Both the position numbers and the translations under genes were made by a program. A stretch of DNA of 64,000 nt from Bacteroidota bacterium (lineage in GTDB: Bacteria > Bacteroidota > Bacteroidia > Palsa-965): assembly GCA_020402865.1 (NCBI GenBank), contig JADBYT010000028.1:1-64000 (forward strand). Direction: 5' to 3'. Below are positions 61,453-64,000 of this stretch, one piece after another. The notes under the pieces were generated by a model. The model saw nothing but the letters and a program-made list of their open reading frames with translations. It had not been told where the DNA came from and made no database searches. How positions within the stretch are numbered: position 1 is the first letter of the stretch; every line of letters starts with the position of its first letter.

Positions 61453-61914
61453 ATGTACGGTAATCAGTCACGGGAATTTGGGTTTGAGGGGCAGTTAACC
61501 CCTTTTCAAACAATCTGGCACATCGATGCCAATGAAACCGACGTTTTTCAAAGCCGTCTGATGCTTGAGAAACACGGATTGTGCCGTAATTTCGGAGCCT
61601 TCAATTCGGGCCGGGCTGGTATTTTTCACCTTGCTCAGGCCCAAACACTTCCTGATCTTATTCTGCTGGAGTTGTATCTGCCCGGAAAAGGGGGTATCGA
61701 CTTTCTGGAGCGGCTTCAGGAACTTCCGGAGGAAATCAGTTCAAAAACGAAAGTAATTGTACTTACTTCCTGGCTCAACTACAGGCCACTACTCATTAAA
61801 CAGGCATTTGCCTTCCCTCAGGTGATAGCCTGCCTCGAAAAACCGCTCAAAACAGATGTACTGCTCGACGCAGTAATGCAGGTTCCTGAAACGAATTCTG
61901 CCATCCATTTTTAG
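61453..61914 (+). CDS. Stand-alone response-regulator receiver with Asp-to-Glu change
   Basis: 153 aa, CheY-like fold: TIWHIDANETD supplies the acidic pocket near 25-30, LILLELYLPGKGG is the strand-3 phosphoacceptor site, VIVLTSW gives Thr105, and CLEKPL gives Lys130. The phosphoacceptor aspartate is Glu73. A glutamate can mimic the phosphorylated state, so the protein may be constitutively active or an atypical receiver. There is no output domain, and no histidine kinase nearby. Confidence 0.82.
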   Translation: MYGNQSREFGFEGQLTPFQTIWHIDANETDVFQSRLMLEKHGLCRNFGAFNSGRAGIFHLAQAQTLPDLILLELYLPGKGGIDFLERLQELPEEISSKTKVIVLTSWLNYRPLLIKQAFAFPQVIACLEKPLKTDVLLDAVMQVPETNSAIHF

Positions 61915-61955
61915 CCAACTCTCTTTTTGTATAACGTCCTAATTCCCCCTGCACT

Positions 61956-62432
61956 ATGGATCGTTTACATTTACGCCTTTTCTGGGAAGGTACCTGGGAT
62001 CTTTCATCCCGGTCTGTTTCTGAATCTGTGCCCAATACACCCGGCATTTACATTGTATTTGCTCCCAAAAAACCGGGGCTTGTAGCACATGATCACCCGG
62101 ATGCTTACGAACTGTTATACATTGGTGAGTCGGAAAACATGCGCCATGCACTTATCAAATCAAAGAAATGGGGACTTTGGGAACGGAAAAGTGCAACCGG
62201 GCAAATACTTCTTCGCGTCACTAAAACTGATCATGTGCTTTGCCGGCGGACAATTGCTGCGGTGCTGGCTTTCCAGAATAAGCCTGTATGCAACAGCCGT
62301 TTCGTAAATATCTCGCTGTTCCGCTATGTGCATGTGACCGTATCCAATTTTGGTGCTTTTATGCCGCTCATGAATGATGCCGAGCAGCATTACCAGCAAC
62401 AAGCACCCTCCGAGTTTCAGGCTATGGCATAA
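61956..62432 (+). CDS. GIY-YIG-like fold protein, probably not catalytic
   Basis: 158 aa. PGIYIVF at 29-35 and ELLYIGESENMRHAL at 52-66 form a GIY-YIG signature with the following arginine, and NKPVCN near 108-113 matches the terminal asparagine motif. The expected metal-binding glutamate helix reads CRRTIAAVLAFQNKP without a Glu, so nuclease activity is doubtful. It follows the receiver gene by 41 bp and may be co-expressed. Role unknown. Confidence 0.65.
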   Translation: MDRLHLRLFWEGTWDLSSRSVSESVPNTPGIYIVFAPKKPGLVAHDHPDAYELLYIGESENMRHALIKSKKWGLWERKSATGQILLRVTKTDHVLCRRTIAAVLAFQNKPVCNSRFVNISLFRYVHVTVSNFGAFMPLMNDAEQHYQQQAPSEFQAMA

Positions 62433-62541
62433 ACCCATATTCTTTGCCTGTTTCAAAGCAACCGGAAGCAATTTCGGTTGCTTTGTGCTTTGTACGCATA
62501 CGAATCAACTATTCCCGAATCGGGCAGCAGAATATGGCTGT

Positions 62542-63207
62542 TTAACCCAGCCTCAGCCTGATTTCTCTCCCTCCGTTTTCTGCTACAAGAGAAACCGGAT
62601 GCTTTTCAGCGGGAAAACGCCCCATATACCACTCGCGGCCGGGTGGAACCAGTAAAATCAGGCCTTCATCATCACCCAATGCGGTAAAAGCATCGGTGTT
62701 TTCCTGTCGCACAAAACCGGCAATGCCGTGTACTCCCGCAAGCCAGTCGCGGTATGCGGCCAGATCGTCGGTCACAAGTCCTATTTCACTCACACCAAGC
62801 AGCGATGCCGCTCCAAACCGGGGCGCATTGCCCGCCGGGGGTATTGCTGCACGTGCAATTAACTCAACGATATTGCCCGCCGGATCGAAAAAATAAACCG
62901 ACCGGGCTTTCCAGTCCGGAAAATCAATCACATTACCCTGTCCGTTTGACGAAGGAATAAGCTCTACGCCCTTACGCTGAAGCCATTCGGCCGCATCGGG
63001 AAGCTGATCGGGCTTTATGTTGAATGCAAAATGATAGCGTGCATCGGCCGTGCCGGGCACCAGTGTAAAACGTGTGTAACCGGCCTGCATGGCCAGCCCG
63101 TCGCTACCGCCAATCACTTCGTGCTCCGTGAAACCGAGACGTTCTACATAAAAACGCCTGCATTCATCAATAAAAGCGGTGGATATAGTTAATGCCGTGA
63201 TGCGCAT
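62542..63207 (-). CDS. VOC (glyoxalase/dioxygenase) superfamily protein
   Basis: 221 aa with two VOC beta-alpha-beta-beta-beta units: ITALTISTAFIDECRRFYVERLGFTEHE, then YFFDPAGNIVELIAR in the first, and SEIGLVTDDLAAYRDWLAG in the second, shortened one. Metal ligands are not fully conserved, so the substrate cannot be predicted. Stand-alone minus-strand gene. Confidence 0.85.
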   Translation of the reverse strand: MRITALTISTAFIDECRRFYVERLGFTEHEVIGGSDGLAMQAGYTRFTLVPGTADARYHFAFNIKPDQLPDAAEWLQRKGVELIPSSNGQGNVIDFPDWKARSVYFFDPAGNIVELIARAAIPPAGNAPRFGAASLLGVSEIGLVTDDLAAYRDWLAGVHGIAGFVRQENTDAFTALGDDEGLILLVPPGREWYMGRFPAEKHPVSLVAENGGREIRLRLG

Positions 63208-63316
63208 AAACAGTGATTAACAGGGGCAATTTACTGGTTTCTGCGCAACTGTGGCAAGCAAATCGGGTAAAATTACAGCCATACAAGAGAAAAGCCGTAT
63301 TTCTGCCCGCCGCAGG

Positions 63317-64000
63317 TTACGTGGTTTTGAAAAGATACCAGCCATTGCCCAGCGGCTCAATGAGAATATAATTCCGTGCCGAAACCGGTGGAATTTTTGC
63401 CGGGTCGGGCTGATAGAGATAGCCTACCCGGTTATCGCTGGTGCCTCCTATCAGAAAAAGCAGTGTGCCGGGCCAAAGCGGATCAGTAACCACGCTTCGG
63501 ATAAGCAGTTGACCGGCTTTGCGACTGATCTTTTTATTTCCGAAAGCACGTGCAAGCAAGGAATCATTGCTGCACTGCCGTGGATTTTTTGCCAGCGTGG
63601 TTTGCAGGTTCACAAAGGTTTTCCGGTTGCTGATGAAATGTGTTTTCAGCACACTGTCGCAACCAAGAAACAATGTACAATTGGCTTTTTCAAAGGCCCA
63701 GCTGTGACTGTGTGCGGCAGTGTATGCCTTGCCCCGTGCGGCTGGCGGCACTGAATCGAGGCGGGCCAGTGCGGCTTTTACCGGGGCTGTGCCGGTAAGT
63801 GTGCGGATGGCATACATGCTCCACACTTCTTTTTTGCGGAGATAGAAATAATAATCGGTGCTCAGTAGCGAATCATGAAGCCATACCGCTACACAGGCAA
63901 ATGTGCTGTCTTGCCGCACAAGGCGTGTGTGGCGCTGCACACGCAACGGAAGCCGCTGACCAAGCGTAGTATCGGTTTTGCGTTCACCGGTAAGCTCGCC
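63317..64000 (-). CDS. Hypothetical protein, 5' end beyond the window (partial)
   Basis: The minus-strand frame is open to the last base, so only the C-terminal 227 codons are visible. The start is outside. No signal peptide can be judged. The visible part has aromatic-rich segments (YYFYLRKKEVWSMYAIRTL) and a PLWPGTLLFLIGG stretch, but I recognise no domain. Between 63208 and 63316 there is nothing else. Confidence 0.6.
   Translation of the reverse strand, partial: GELTGERKTDTTLGQRLPLRVQRHTRLVRQDSTFACVAVWLHDSLLSTDYYFYLRKKEVWSMYAIRTLTGTAPVKAALARLDSVPPAARGKAYTAAHSHSWAFEKANCTLFLGCDSVLKTHFISNRKTFVNLQTTLAKNPRQCSNDSLLARAFGNKKISRKAGQLLIRSVVTDPLWPGTLLFLIGGTSDNRVGYLYQPDPAKIPPVSARNYILIEPLGNGWYLFKTT

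Overview
This is a gene-dense chromosomal window of roughly 50% GC from a Bacteroidota bacterium. Four secreted proteins end in type IX secretion (T9SS) sorting domains, two of type A and two of the gliding-motility CHU_C/type B kind. Other lineage markers are a BshB1-type bacillithiol deacetylase, a BatA-domain protein next to a dihydroorotase homologue, and START-like and DUF3667 proteins. Several genes follow the Bacteroidota promoter form TTTG-N18-20-TAnnTTTG. There is no rRNA and no CRISPR array, and no transposase or integrase was recognised. I cannot assign a genus.

Layout. 1-312: compound tandem repeat array and a hairpin. 413-4856 (-): cell-envelope glycan operon (GT2, methyltransferase, polytopic membrane protein, BshB1). 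4908-5577 (-): antitoxin/PIN toxin pair with an operator-like repeat. 5668-7685 (+): two lipoproteins, the second an AT-rich S41 protease homologue. 7748-8299 (-): glutathione peroxidase-like protein. 8386-13481 (+): cytochrome c maturation operon ccmB-C-D-E-F with a cysteine-type CcmE. 13575-21527: membrane proteins, T9SS cargo, and an SDR/HxlR divergent pair whose SDR has a truncated 97%-identical copy 2.8 kb away. 21700-22553: two AT-rich immunity-like genes. 22756-24878: sulfur (persulfide/rhodanese) operon. 24879-29148 (-): T9SS cargo and an outer-membrane protein. 29290-29363: tRNA with CAT anticodon. 29638-33801: START-like protein, PAP2 phosphatase, GT39 and GT2. 33906-39741: outer-membrane barrel, uvrB, and a large Asp-box propeller protein. 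39742-40380: gene-free, with a candidate small RNA and a tandem repeat cluster. 40381-43775: BatA protein and a degenerate dihydroorotase. 43851-48222 (-): YebC, a two-gene AAA ATPase/putative nuclease module, and a 7TM-HD phosphodiesterase. 48345-50350: papain-like protease lipoprotein and an RsmH-type methyltransferase. 50432-51838: AT-rich accessory patch with a frameshifted Bro-N gene and a HEPN-like protein. 51944-54828: membrane protein, thiolase, NlpC/P60. 54793-55194: small cassette between two copies of the nlpC 3' end. 55242-64000: small proteins, YdeI-like, vWA, FabG, a TPR-like protein, a receiver lacking its Asp, GIY-YIG-like, VOC, and a gene cut by the window edge.

The housekeeping parts (ccm, uvrB, fabG, thiolase, yebC, pgpH-like) look ordinary and GC-balanced. 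They are interrupted by short AT-rich accessory patches (6.1-7.7, 21.7-22.6, 44.6-46.2, 50.4-51.8, 54.8-55.2 and 59.7-60.7 kb). The two most promising unusual items are the ATPase plus PD-(D/E)XK-like gene pair at 44.65-46.22 kb, which is laid out like a compact defence or conflict module, and the nlpC 3'-end duplication flanking a one-gene cassette. All functional calls were made by reading motifs by eye; no database search was possible.
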